NCBI GenBank assembly: GCA_932521025.1
Contig: OW051471.1
Location: forward strand, 10,292,001 to 10,356,000
Source: Oscheius onirici
Lineage: Eukaryota > Nematoda > Chromadorea > Rhabditida > Rhabditidae
Direction of reading: 5' to 3'
Length of the DNA stretch: 64,000 nt
Shown piece after piece: positions 1 through 10,866 of the stretch; within the stretch, counting starts at the first letter, position 1; every line of letters begins with the position of its first letter. The notes beneath the pieces are model-generated. The model had not been told where the DNA came from and did no database searches. It was given only the letters and a program-made list of their open reading frames with translations. Both the position numbers and the translations under genes were made by a program.

Positions 1-458
1 GAAGGTCGGCTAGGGCAACGGCCAAACATTTGAAACGGCTGGTTGTGAAATGGGAAGGGGAGAGAAAAAGAAATGGGTTTCTATGGAAAATCGATGAATA
101 AAGACAGGGAAATAGTTGGAAAGCGCAAAGGAATGGAAAAGCTGTGGTTTCAATAATCAGTGAATCCTAGAGAAAAGCGGAAATAGTATGTCCAGAAATG
201 TCAGTTGCGAATGAAGATCAATGTAATTTGAATTTTTGATATTAGTAATTCACGAGTTTTAAGTTAAGTGAGTCGTTTTCTAAATAAGAAAAAGGAAGTT
301 TACATTGCCCATTGGTGCTAAACAATAAACAACCAAGGTCGGACGCACATTTGCGTACATTTGTTCCCAGTTTTTATTAAACCAAAACAAACAAGCTCTA
401 AATACACATTTTTTGAGGAAAATGAAAACTTTTTTAGCATTTCTGATCGCTCATTTTG
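1..458. other. intergenic, no gene seen
   Basis: No exon-like frame with splice sites is visible. TTTATT on the + strand near 374 is an AATAAA on the - strand and could be the poly(A) signal of the BED gene that ends at 459. Confidence 0.4.
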
Positions 459-1390
459 TCAAATCCCCACTTGTTGACTGCAGAAAATGTAGAATTCCAA
501 ACAAACAAAAAACAATAGTAAAAACTGATGACAAACCTTCCTCGAACCATCATTTTTTTCTTTGGAGTTTCTGGTGCTGGAAGGTGAACAATTTCCGGGC
601 TTTCTGAACGAACTGGTTCCGGGTTTTCCTGTTTTACTCGGGTAAAGATGTCCGTATTGTTCAGAGGAGGACCAGCCATCACGTTCATATTGAAACCAGG
701 TCGAGATTGGAAGCCACTTGGTCCCGCCACTTGTTCAACTAGTCCGGGAAAAGTCTGGTCAAAAGGCCAATTCATCGAATCTTCGCTATCGTTGGCAAAA
801 AGATCGTGTGCCGACCATGTTCCATCCAGCGGTCGAACTTTCTTTATCTCGTTCTCTGACCAAGCGATCTGCATGGGGAAAAAGATGAAAAAAAAACAAA
901 GAAAGTTACCTGATAGGAAGCATCGTGTGGTCTCTTCTGCTGCATTTTAGCAATAGCTTCGAGCTTTTTGGCGTTTTCTTCTGCTAGAATCTGAAATGAG
1001 AAGTGAGCAAATAGTCGACTTTTCTCAAAACTTGTTTTCCTTTTTTACTTTACAGTTTTTACAACTTTTGAACGATTTTTCGATAAAATTGTGTGGTGAA
1101 AAGTTGAAACAAACAGTAAGAAAGAGGCCAAACTTTTCAAATTCAGTCTACTTTGACTTATTTTGAAGCTTTTCATATATTCTATAATACAAAAAGCACC
1201 AATTCGAAATTTTGGAAAGCAGACTCAAAAATACACTTACAGTAACAAAAATATCCTTATGGAAAGCCTTCAGATGTTGCCTCAAATGACTGGTGCCGCC
1301 ATCCCTCTGTGTCGTGAAACTTTTCGTACAATTTTTGCAGTAGTACTTTCCATCCAAATTCTTCTCAAAAAACCTTGAGTATTTACTCAT
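459..1390 (-). CDS. BED-type zinc finger protein
   Basis: Four exons: 1390-1241, 990-910, 868-537 and 477-459, joined in phase, giving 193 aa. Exon 1 encodes a BED-finger core in the first 50 residues: aromatic residues, YYCKNC, then a HLRQHLKAFH stretch, i.e. C-x2-C followed by H-x3-H and a further H. BED fingers bind DNA and occur in chromatin regulators and in domesticated hAT transposases. Exon 2 is a short charged helix. Exon 3 is acidic then Pro-rich, with a VKQENPEP stretch that looks like a SUMO-acceptor site and a basic PKKKMMVR patch. No transposase catalytic domain or terminal repeat is seen, so a small nuclear DNA-binding protein is more likely than a transposon. Exact target unknown. 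Confidence 0.75.
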
Positions 1391-2593
1391 CTACAAACTT
1401 TTTGTTTATTCAGTGGAGGACAAAGAAAATGGCACAAAAATAGGACAGAAAACAGCCCGTAGAAAGAGAGCCAACACAACGATTGCGGACAAAATCGATA
1501 ATGGCCGGCCGGGCGCCCGATCCGCCGACCGGATAATCCGAATACAAAAGACCGCGCTCCATATAAGCACCGCGCATTAGGAGAGTCCAGGCGATTAAGA
1601 AAATTGCTCCATTTTTAGTTTTTAGGGTTCATTCGGGGAATTTGAGGCAATTTGAAAGAACAAACAGGACCAAAATAAGTTCAGATACGGTCTAGTCAGA
1701 AGTGTCCATTTCATAAAAACGTTGGCTTCAAAGTTTTGAAGAGTTTTCTGCATAAAAATGAGTATAATTTTCCCCCCTCTCATCGATTCAAAAGAAGTTG
1801 TTTACCTCCCCAAATATGTTCACAACTCGTCCCATTTCAACATGCACCACAGTATTTTACAATAGGAAACTCACTTTTCGAAACAGGCAACGAAACTGAG
1901 GTTGTTTTCAAGCATCTGGCTTTAGATTTTGAAATCGCTCTGGTTTTTATAGTGTTTGACCAAAATATGATTGTGTGTCGAAATGTGGGAAAATGGAAAT
2001 TGTGGTAAACATGCTTATTTGTTTTTACGTTTGAAGGGAAACCTGATAAAATGTGAAAAAAAGAAACCTTTTAGCGAAAAGAGGGAAAAGGGGAATGGCT
2101 GCCGTGTCCCGATTGTCACCCGCTGTGAGTCAGGGCAGTCAACAGACAACACGCGTAGGGTCAAAAGAACACGGCCTCTAAAGCGTAGCCAATGGAAACG
2201 AAAGAGGAAAGGAAAGAATAAATTTGGTTTCAGAAGATCAAAAGATGGGGAGAACAATTCAGCTTGACTTGCTTGTTCTCCCTTGGCACACAGCTGGAGC
2301 TGATAAGGGAAAATCCTGAGAGAAATGGGCGCGGAAGCCATAAAACAGACGGCTAAGAGTGCAAAAGTTGTCAGCAATTCTTTTTCTTCTATCCCTTTTG
2401 GCTTTTTATATATGGGCGCGATGACACAGGCCGGATGGGCAAACAGGTGAATCATCGCGGGTTACGAGAGTTGCAGGGGTAAGCGTTGGGAAACAGGGGC
2501 TGAACAACAGATTTAGAAAGAGATCGGGAACAGATCGGACAAATCTACAAAGAATAAGAGCCTCTTGTCTGGAAACGATTCAGCTGTCCGACT
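1391..2593. other. intergenic, upstream of BED gene
   Basis: This stretch contains the presumed promoter of the BED gene and a G/C-rich patch near 1500-1530. Open frames on the - strand at 2015-2455 and on the + strand at 1736-2267 have no exon structure, domains or usual codon choice. No gene supported. Confidence 0.35.
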
Positions 2594-3236
2594 ATGGAGT
2601 CTGTGGCCTCACCAAAGTATAGAGCAAAGCTAGACGAAAACTTGACGGAAAAGCTATACATGGAAAGCAGGCAAAATTGCTTTACCATTTTTCATCTTTC
2701 CATTTTCCAAATATCAGTTGTCTGTTCTGTTTGTGAAAAAACAGTTCAAGGTAAGATTACCTACTTATTTTCTCTACTACAAAACTGTGCAGCCTACAAG
2801 AAAACTTTTCACGTTTTTGTTCACCACGTCGAAAAGAAGCTACTGCTTTGCTCTCTTTTTCTCTTTCGGACTATCTTCAATCACATTTCAAAAAGACACC
2901 ATGGTTCTGCAGGAGAAGCTGTAGTACTTTTGCAAGGAACTGTAGCCGACGAAGGAACGAAGAAATCACAACAAGGGTCAGTAAAACTGGTTCATTTTTC
3001 GAGTTCTATGGCCCTTCCACCCAGATTTCGAAAAAACTGACAGCTACCAGGAACTTCCCATGACCACAATGGTAGGCCCGGAAAAATTAAGAAACCTCGG
3101 CCAAGTTCAAGAATCACAATATTCGCAACCAGAGGCTGAAGTTCTTCAACAAGACACGCACCAAAAAGTGACTTCATGTGATCCCATCTCCAACGTGTGC
3201 TGCATAAATGTTTGTGTACAACCAAAAAGTAGATGA
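2594..3236 (+). CDS. possible C2H2-type zinc finger protein
   Basis: Three exons (2594-2750, 2793-2976, 3044-3236) with introns of 42 and 67 bp join in phase to give 177 aa. A CSVC pair about 45 residues in is followed 11 residues later by H-x3-HH, split by the first intron, which resembles a C2H2 finger. A second His cluster (NHISKRHH) follows about 20 residues further on but its cysteine pair is incomplete. The C-terminal half is Gln/Glu-rich and ends in a Cys-rich tail. The first intron is a multiple of three without a stop, so its retention would also give an open frame. Weak family evidence; could be a degraded finger gene. Confidence 0.4.
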
Positions 3237-3348
3237 ATCATTCCACGGAAACCGTTCCTCTCATTCACGAACAGATTCAATTTACTGGTATTGCAGTTTA
3301 TTAGTAGAAACTTTGGACTCAGGGACAGAGATCGAAGCACACATGAAG

Positions 3349-4711
3349 TCATCCCAGTTCATTGGAAGACGGCTCTCTTGAAGCTTCTACCCTTCTGCTA
3401 CAGTAAAACCACGAGGCGATGTACTTTCGGTACTCTGTTACCATGACCATGATCAGGATAGGATCTAGTCCAGTCCCCAGATTCATCAGAAAAGCTATGG
3501 AAAGAGAATAGGTCTCTGATTCAACTCCCACATAAGTCAATGTAATGCTGGAAAGGGCAGGAATGTAGGTAGTTAAGATGGGACAAAAGGTCTGAATCTT
3601 AGGTAAGATCATCATAAAAACAATAACTTGTAGGCGGAGGAGAGTGAAGAGTCGTTTCTGCATTTGGTAGAGTTTGGTCGACTTGGAAATCATGGACATG
3701 TCGTGTTTGAACTGTTTAACGACGGAGAAGGCAAACTTGTTGATTATGATGTTGCTAATGACGATGAAGATGAACCGCTCTACTATGATGATGATCATAG
3801 TCGTGTCGTAGTGGCCATTGAGCTGAAAGCTAACGTTTCCTAGAAGAAGGGTCCATACTTTCGAAATAACGCATTTTATTAGCGGCTCAGTTGTCTAACT
3901 GTCGAATCCTGTAGTCCAAAAGCAGAATTGCTGTCTAACTGTCGAGTCAGCGACTTGAAAAGCAACAAAATGATCTCAAGTTTCTACAACTCACATAAGC
4001 TGTATGACCAATGTAAGCAGTTCTTTGAGCCCATTGTCCCACATGCTTCCTTGTGGTTGCATTATACAGAACATTTGTTTCATCAGTCGGTCTCATAGTG
4101 AAGAAGGAAGCCAATCCCCAGTGAGCCACGATCAGAACGTACAAGCTGATCAAAGTTGCGACTTTCCACGGCACTGAGAACCAGTTCCTCCATTCTGGTC
4201 TGAACAACTTTTCTTTGATCAAAAGTTGTTCAATACAAACTTGCAAACATAGATGTACCGGTAGAGGTACGAGAGAACTAGAGATTGTAGAAGAGCCGCG
4301 TAACAAGTGCAGTAAATTGTGAGAAGGATTCCGCCCCAGACCTGAGGAACACGAAGGAATCCAGTTGCGACAACGAGCCAGCATAGTTCAGAGGAGATGA
4401 AGAGCGGAGCGAGGGTCACATTGAAGAAAGAGAACAGTCCAGCGATAAAGGTATATAGAGCCAGAAGGTACTTGTAAGTACCGATTTCTTTGCTCGATCT
4501 GAAAATTTGGAATTTCGGAGGCTTTGGACTCCACATATTTCACTTTTTTTAAAGAATTATAGTTGCCAGAGGAATTGACCAGAGAGTTTCTGGCTAATTC
4601 AAAAAAGGATAATTTTTCTTACCGAAAAATGATAATCGGTAGCAAAATGAGATTGAGGAGAAGAGCGACAGCCGAGATGACATTGTTGAAAAGATCGACG
4701 TAAACTCTCAT
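3349..4711 (-). CDS. STR/SRJ-like seven-transmembrane chemoreceptor
   Basis: Exons 4711-4623, 4498-4249, 4207-3995 and 3822-3349 give 341 aa in phase. TM1 is the N-terminal hydrophobic run; the SSKEIGTYKYLL loop after it is the classic STR/SRJ signature (intracellular loop 1 into TM2). Later exons carry the Arg-rich YLYRYIY motif, a long ectoloop with N-x-T, a basic third loop with the pattern T-LYQMQKRLF, and TM7 with GLDPILIMVMVTEYRKYI. Receptors of this class sit in sensory cilia and detect chemicals. The second intron needs a donor GTTTGC and a poor acceptor ending AAAAG (41 bp); without it the frame breaks, so a frameshifted allele is possible. Ligand unknown. Confidence 0.8.
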
Positions 4712-5495
4712 ACCGTCTAACCACAAGCTATTGTGTGTGAGAGAGAGGAAGTTTTACTGATTCCTATGAGTTATTCAATTCTACGGCGCTATGTCATAAT
4801 TCCGTTTATTGACTAATCATAAGAACACTGTAATGTGACTAAAGTTGAGTAGAGACCAATTGAGTGACTCTCAAAGCTATCGGAAGGAAATTGAATAGGG
4901 ATGGATAAATGTGGTTGTGAAAATATCTGTTTTCTACTGACTAGTAATGTTGTTGAGAGCAATGTTGCCTCCACGCACAATTGAAAAGAAAATATGTAAA
5001 CCGTAATTTACACGGTTTATGAACGCTGAAGATGAGGAAGTGGGGAATCGCTGCCGCAAACGTCGAGACACATTAGCCAATCTTTGCTGTAAAAGTTGCC
5101 CGAAATCGCTCAAGAGTCGGAATCATACAAATTTGATCTGTTGAAAAAACAAAATTAATTTCCTCAACACATTTCTAGATACATCAAGAACTTTACATCA
5201 CTGCTTCAGATCTTTCCCTCTCTCAAACAGGGACTAAACTGTTGTCGTCTCGGTTCTTTCTTTCTGCTGCCTCAAGGTCTTTGTTTACTTCCCAGTATGG
5301 CTATTTTCTCGTCGCTAACTGATTTGCAACCCGTCGGCTATTGTCTCTATGATGTTTTCCTCTGCCCCGAAACGGGGTCCAAGGGCACACTGGTCGAGCG
5401 CGGCGCCGAAAACCGAACAGGGAGGTGTGTAAACTTAACCTCCAACCCCCTCTGGGCAACAAGAAACGAGTTGTAACGCCTGTCCACCCTCGGGG
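4712..5495. other. divergent intergenic region
   Basis: Sits between the - strand STR-like gene and the + strand Pro-rich gene, so it holds both promoters. No open frame with exon features. A GC-rich stretch 5330-5460 precedes the TATA box. Confidence 0.4.
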
Positions 5496-5503
5496 TATAA
5501 AAG
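5496..5503 (+). promoter_or_regulatory. TATA box of the Pro-rich gene
   Basis: TATAAAAG lies 38 bp upstream of the ATG at 5534, a spacing that fits a strong TATA-driven promoter with a very short 5' leader, as seen in highly expressed cuticle-type genes. Confidence 0.55.
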
Positions 5504-5533
5504 TCGGTCGACTGGCAGGGAAAGACAGGCAGC

Positions 5534-6663
5534 ATGCGTTCTGCAGTTCTCTTCTCTCTTCTGGCTTTCGGCTTCTGGTAATTTACCATCTTTCGTTCTT
5601 TTCAACACTTTCCTTTTAGCCACAATTCTGGTGGCGGTTATGCTGGCGGCGGCTTCGGCGGAGGACATGGTGGCGGCGGAGGATACGCTCAAGCTCCTCA
5701 AGGTGGCCCTGGTCCTTCTTTCGGTGGAAGCAGTGGTGGAGGATACGCTCAAGCTCCTCAGGGTGGTGGACAGTCGTATGCTCCTCAAGCTCCTCCCATG
5801 CCTCAGCCCAGTTACCAGCCCCAGCAGCAGCCTCAACAACAGGGAGGTTATGCTGCTCCTCAACAGAGCTTCGCTCCTCCTCCTCCCCCACCTCCCATGC
5901 CGGCTCCTCAGCCTAGCTACCAACCTCAGGCTGCTCCTCCCGCTCCTTCTGGAGGGTACTCTCAACCTCAGCAGAGCTTCGCCCCTCCTCCTCCCCCTCA
6001 GCCCAGCTTCCAGCCTCAACCTCAACAGCAGGGAGGATACGCTCGTCCTCAAGCCCAGGGACCACCTCCCATGCCTCAGCCAAGCTTCCAGCCTCAGCCT
6101 CAGCAGCAGCAGGGAGGATATGCTCGTCCTCAGCCCGCTCCTTACAGTCCTCCTCAGCCTCAGGGACCTCCTCCTCCCCCTCCCATGCCGGCTCCTCAGC
6201 CTAGCTACCAGCCTCAGGCTGCTCCTCAACAACAGGGAGGATATGCCGCTCCTCAGCAGCCTCAAGGACCTCCTCCTCCTCCCGCTCCTGCCCCTCAGCC
6301 CAGCTACCAGCCCAGACCTCAGCCTGGACCAGCCCCATCTGGAGGATATCAGCAGCAGCCTCAGCAGCCTCAGGGACCTCCTCCTCCTCCCCCTCCTCCT
6401 GCTCCCGCTCCTCAGCCCAGCTATCAGCCACGCCCTCAGCCTGGACCTGCCCCATCTGGTGGATACCAACAACAGCCTCAGCAACCTCAAGGACCTCCTC
6501 CTCCTCCATCTCAGCCTAGCGGTGGATACTCTGCTCCTCAAGCCCCTGCCGGTGAGTTTAACCACCAATTTTTTATTAAACACATCATTTTCCAGGCGGA
6601 AGCTACGCCTCTGGTGCCAGACGCTACCACAAGTTCAACAAGCTCCGTGCCTCTCGCGCCTAA
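5534..6663 (+). CDS. secreted Gly/Pro/Gln/Tyr-rich low-complexity protein
   Basis: Exons 5534-5577, 5620-6551 and 6596-6663 (introns 42 and 44 bp) give 347 aa. The first ~15 residues form a signal peptide. A short Gly/Tyr-rich segment follows, then about 250 residues of repeating blocks of the type P-Q-P-S-Y-Q-P / QQGGYAAPQ / APPPPP, and a basic, unique C-terminus ending RRYHKFNKLRASRA. Composition matches disordered matrix proteins of nematode cuticle or pharyngeal lining; Tyr could be cross-linked. Role as an extracellular structural protein is inferred from composition only. The basic tail exon is the part least explained by repeats. Long open frames on the - strand here are shadows of the biased codons. 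Confidence 0.8.
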
Positions 6664-7504
6664 AGATCTCATCCTCCACCTCTTTGTAAATAGACCAACA
6701 GTCAATGAAGTCTTTCTTTTTACTTTTGTTCCAATTGGGTGTTTTTCTTCGCGACGCGGGGAGCGGGAAGAATTCTTCTTCTTGGTCTGAGACAACTAAA
6801 GAGGAAGTGTATGTATGGCTTGTAGGTGATAATATAGGCGGAAATACTAACAGTTGGAATTCCTCCACCAGCACATATCATAATATCTAAAAATGTCTGA
6901 AAAGTGGTCTCTCTCAGTCTTTCTGACTTTCAGTCTCACCTGCTCTCCAAGACTCTACCAAGATCATTATCAAATATCCAGTCAATAGTGAAACTGTAGA
7001 GACTACCAGTACGACCGCAATAGACACCAAAGAGGTCATCAGTGTCCTCTGATGCTTCTTTGTCTGTATTGACAGTTCAATAGCTCTTGCCATAATACTC
7101 TCTCTGATCATAAAGATGCAATAGCAGGTTGCAGAAGAAGCCAAAGCGAGCAAGAAGACTCCAAAGCTGACCAATACTACCCAGTAGGGATTGTTCCAGA
7201 TGGGAATGGCAAAAACTTCAGGATTCCACAACTCCTTCATTTCTATTTGGAGTTCTTCGTAGAAACGCTGTTTGACAGTGTATTGATCTTCGTAATATGT
7301 CGCTAGTATGATTAGGATGAAGAGTAGGACTGGAACAAGCAAATAAATGAAGCTTTACATGAGATATTTGAAGCACTTGTTGTTCAGCAGGTGTGTAGGT
7401 AACAAGACTTGATTTAAGCGGTAGTAGAAGGGGGAGCCGAGAGCTGTTGCACTAGCTGGAAAACATAGAGTTAGAGAAACCAAAATTTTGTTACAAACAG
7501 TTAT

Positions 7505-7710
7505 AGTCTGTTCAAAAAAAAATAACACAACAGTAACCCATAAATATTTCGCTTCGAGAACCACAAACCCCTGAAGCGCAGCAATTTACCGTTGAGAAAA
7601 TCAAGACATCGGTTTGAATTGTTGCAGTTTACCCTGAAAATCAGGAGTTTGTGGTTCTCGAAGCGAAATATTTATGGGTTACTGTTGCGTTCTTTTTTTT
7701 GAATAGACTT
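7505..7710. repeat. palindromic MITE, copy a
   Basis: About 206 bp. The ends are long inverted repeats of roughly 60 bp sharing ACCCATAAATATTTCGCTTC and the terminal AGTCTGTTC. A nearly identical element lies at 8217-8409 in the same intron. No coding capacity. Confidence 0.75.
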
Positions 7711-7782
7711 TATTCCCCATTGGAAATCCTGCTTTATCGCCTGCAAGGGCACCCCTATTTGCTGTGTTTTCCCCGAAACATC

Positions 7783-7854
7783 GCCTCATTGGCTCAGTGG
7801 CAGAGCGTCTGTCTAGTAAACAGAAGGTCGCTGGTTCGATTCCAGCATGAGGCA
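7783..7854 (+). tRNA. tRNA-Thr (anticodon AGT)
   Basis: A 72-nt cloverleaf: acceptor GCCTCAT pairs with ATGAGGC, D stem GCTC/GAGC, anticodon stem TCTGT/ACAGA with loop CTAGTAA, T arm GCTGG-TTCGATT-CCAGC. Anticodon AGT reads ACU. Internal A box and B box are consensus and a T run follows, as expected for RNA polymerase III. It lies inside a receptor intron on the opposite strand. Confidence 0.93.
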
Positions 7855-8216
7855 GAAAATCTTTTTTGTTTTGATAATTGACGAAAACGGATGTTTTTCT
7901 TTCAGAAAGTTGCATCGTGCAGGTTGTTTTTAAATGCAGAAAGTGGTTGTAAAATTCGATCGAATGAGTAACAGGAATGACCAATGAGAAGTTGATGAAC
8001 TTGACAGATGTTATAAAACTACCAACCGAGGTTAAAAAGATCAAGATAAACTGATTTCTTTCAAAAAATACCGTGGTCTACAAATGGGATGTTTGTTATT
8101 AAGCCTTTTGTCAGCAGAATGAGAACTAAACTATGTGCATGACTGAAGAACCGCTGGATGTCTAAAAGGCTGCAAAAGCAAGGGATTTCGAATGACCAAC
8201 CGTCTAAAGTCTGTTC

Positions 8217-8409
8217 AAAAAAAGAACGCAACAGTAGCCCATAAATATTTCGCTTCGAGAACCACAAACTCCTGATTTTCAGGGTAAACTGCAACAATTC
8301 AAACCAATTTCTTCATTTTCTCAACGGTGAATTGCCGCGCTTCTGAGGTTTGTGGTTCTCGAATCGAAATATTTATGGGTTACTGCTGCGTTATTTTTTT
8401 AACAGACTT
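8217..8409. repeat. palindromic MITE, copy b
   Basis: 193 bp with the same inverted ends as 7505-7710, its middle in the opposite orientation. It is bounded by TA on both sides (TA before AAGTCTGTT, TA after AACAGACTT), consistent with Tc1/mariner-type insertion. Confidence 0.75.
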
Positions 8410-8914
8410 TATGAAGACTCTCACCGTTCTTTTGGCTAAAAGCTACTTTTTTGTTTTGTTAGCATAAGAAAAATATTACAAAGTGCAGATATTTTGTATG
8501 AACAAACCTGCTATTAGCGCTATAATTAGAGCTGCTTGTACTTGTCCCGATATTCCAATTTCAGTGTATGGACCTCGAAGTTCGATGACAATATATGGAA
8601 GTAAGACCCGTGGAGGCGCAAGAAGACAATAGTTAAACACAAGAATAAGTGCTCTGCAATTTTGTTCTTACAACTTATTCGTCTCAATAACTTGCGTAGC
8701 AAAATGGTACAACATTATGTATCTGAACTGTTTAGGTTTGTAAGAAGGTGATCGAAATAAGACGAGGTAAAATGCCAATGCGACGATGATAACAGTTATG
8801 ACGGACCATACCTAAATTAGATTTGAGTTAAAAAGTATTCTAAAAACATGCCTTTAGAACAATGAACATCCATTTAGGATCTGGATCAAAGTATGGGTTT
8901 ATTCGAGCAGACAT

Positions 8915-9250
8915 TTATGGCCCAAGAGTGGCGTGAACTGCACTAATTTAGGACGACAGGTGGCAGGGATATCAACTCGGCGAATAACTTATTTTCAATC
9001 ATATTTAATTGAACTCTGAACCAGTGATCTTTTTGGTACAGTGATCTAAATGAAGAATAAAAACATCGCCGGGTGGAAAAAATTGGTATGTTCACATTTC
9101 TAGTTAGCAAATTGCTAAAACTGTAAATTTCACAATGTTTGCGACGTCAGGCCGAAGCTATGGGGATGTGTTGAAAGTTCTTGTAAAACAGAGAAATATC
9201 TTATCAGAACACATCCAGTGGCTCTATCTTCAGCGTCTGAACAATTGCTC
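8915..9250. other. short divergent intergenic region
   Basis: Separates the - strand receptor from the + strand lectin. Nothing recognised. Confidence 0.35.
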
Positions 9251-10427
9251 ATGTTGCTTTCGCTGGGAGTATTTCTTGCTTTTGTCTTCGCTTCTCTTGC
9301 TGAATGTCCGCCAGATACAATTTACGAGACATATTTTAACAAGTATGGAAGTTTCGTTTTATTTCATTCTTTGCAACTTTAGATGCTACAAATATTACAA
9401 CAGTCCATTAACATTTCTGGCAGCCGAAAAGCAATGTAACTCGATTGGAGGAAACCTGGTCGCCGTCCAGAGCAACATTGAAAACAGCTACATTTCGGGA
9501 ATCGCATCTGGAGCAACTGGACGTACACCAAATTTTTGGATTGGCGCAAATAATCTCATGGCCGCTTCTTGGTCTTGGACCTACAACACATCGATGTCTT
9601 TAACAAATTTGGCTCCTGGGCAGCCAGGTGCCGCCTATCCGTGTGGACTGATAAGAGACTCGGACTCCAAGTGGATGTAAACCAGACAGAACAGGGATAG
9701 ACAACAAGATTTTTTTTCAGATCAGGAGCATGTAATAGCGCTTTACCATTTATTTGTTCTGTTGATCCAAAGGCTCCTCAGCCTGGTTATTGCCCTACGC
9801 AACAGCCAACACCAACCTGTTCTTCATCTTCAAGTCCTATAACTATGCAATACATAAAAATTTTAGTACAACATTAACCTCGTCGTCCTCAATGCCTTGG
9901 AAGCCGTCACATGGTGTGCCAACGATAATGCAACAATGGTCGAAATAGATGATTCTGAAACTAATGCTTTTTTGCTGAATTTGATTCCTGCTGATAAATA
10001 CTATTCGTTGGTTGGATTACGATGTTTAAATAGTACTGGAAGTACTTGCACCTGGATGGATGGTACTGTTCCAAGTTACACCAACTTCGCTAATGACAGG
10101 TGACTTGTTTGTGAAAAAAATATACTGGTTTCAGTCAACCCGCCCCCTACAACTCCTTTGTGATGCGTTATGACGGATTGTGGTATGCTGGCTTTTCCCC
10201 TGCCTATTTCTGTCAAAAGCGTAAGAAGACGGTGAATAGCGCGTTTCAACAAATTTCAGCCTCAACCCACCCGCCTCAACCAGCATTCGCCTCACCCCTC
10301 GACGTTCGACAGAAAGTTTCTCTGGCTGGTTAGAGAATCTTCTTCCCTTGAAGTTCTACCATTTCTGTCCACAGCCCTATTGTTCCTCTTTGTTTATCAG
10401 GAGAAATCTTTCTTGTCAATCTTGTAA
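9251..10427 (+). pseudogene. C-type lectin paralogue, probably damaged
   Basis: Exon 1 (9251-9342) is a signal peptide, exon 2 (9383-9676) the first CTLD, with KCYKYY, the CNSIGGNLV motif, a PNFWIG block and the closing PFIC. A second CTLD (WCANDNATMVEIDD ... TCTWMDGTVPSYTNF) continues from about 9870. Compared with the next gene, the exon that opens the second CTLD (CMCYK-type) is missing, and the remaining acceptor at 9863 does not join the linker in phase. The 3' exons end at 10427 and AATAAA follows at 10431. Best read as a paralogue with an internal deletion. Confidence 0.6.
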
Positions 10428-10866
10428 TTGAATAAAAAGAAGGTTTGGGGTAAGACCGTATGATTTTATCTTTTTGCGACGTTTTCTAAGCAATCTTTTT
10501 TGCCAATCTGTGAGGGGGGAACTCGCGCCAAGTTGGCCCGAAAAGTACAATTAGCTAGAGCGTATATGGGTGGCAAATAGATTTGTTGAAAACACTTCTT
10601 TTATCAGTTCGAATCTTGTCTCGTCATTAAACTTCGAAAAATACTCTTGCTCAAGATTTAAGAACTCAAGAGAAAAGGAATATAGAGCGCTTCCTCAATG
10701 TGGTGACTCAACACAAAAACCATGACAAAGTTAATCAGAACAGTATCAAACTAAAGACTGAAAGCCATTTCCGGTGAAACTGATGATTTTGTGAGTATAA
10801 TCTCCTTATCAGCACACGCCTTTGTTTAAAAGCAGACTCTCGATCTTTCGCTCATTGTACTACGCC
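10428..10866. other. intergenic between tandem lectins
   Basis: Poly(A) signal of the upstream copy at 10431; remainder is presumed promoter of the second lectin. No frame of interest. Confidence 0.4.

Larger units (their letters stand above)
6914..8914 (-). pseudogene. SRI/SRH-like chemoreceptor with in-frame stop
   Basis: Exons 8914-8852, 8811-8696, 8653-8508 and 7455-6914 read as one 7TM receptor. TM1 is followed by FRSPSYKPKQFRY and the Pro-rich second segment, the SRI/SRH pattern; TM5-7 lie in the last exon. The first two introns start with GC (GCATGT, GCAAGT), and the third is 1052 bp with a tRNA and two MITEs inside. In the last exon the frame is interrupted by TAA at 7357-7355, after which the same frame runs on for about 147 codons through the last membrane segments. 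Either a recent pseudogene or a null allele; a truncated protein would lack half the receptor. Confidence 0.65.

Noticed and set aside
2015-2455. 146-codon - strand frame
   Set aside because: No domain, no exon borders, composition not protein-like.
4213-4240. 28-nt intron in the STR-like gene
   Set aside because: It does not restore the frame; a 41-nt intron (4208-4248) does.
5435-6583. 382-codon open frame on the - strand
   Set aside because: A shadow of the Pro/Gln/Tyr codons of the + strand gene; Arg/Leu-only composition and no splice signals.
8656-8673. 18-nt mini-intron GTAAGAAC...TTGCAG in the SRI-like gene
   Set aside because: A 42-nt GC-AG intron starting at 8695 restores the frame and family spacing better.
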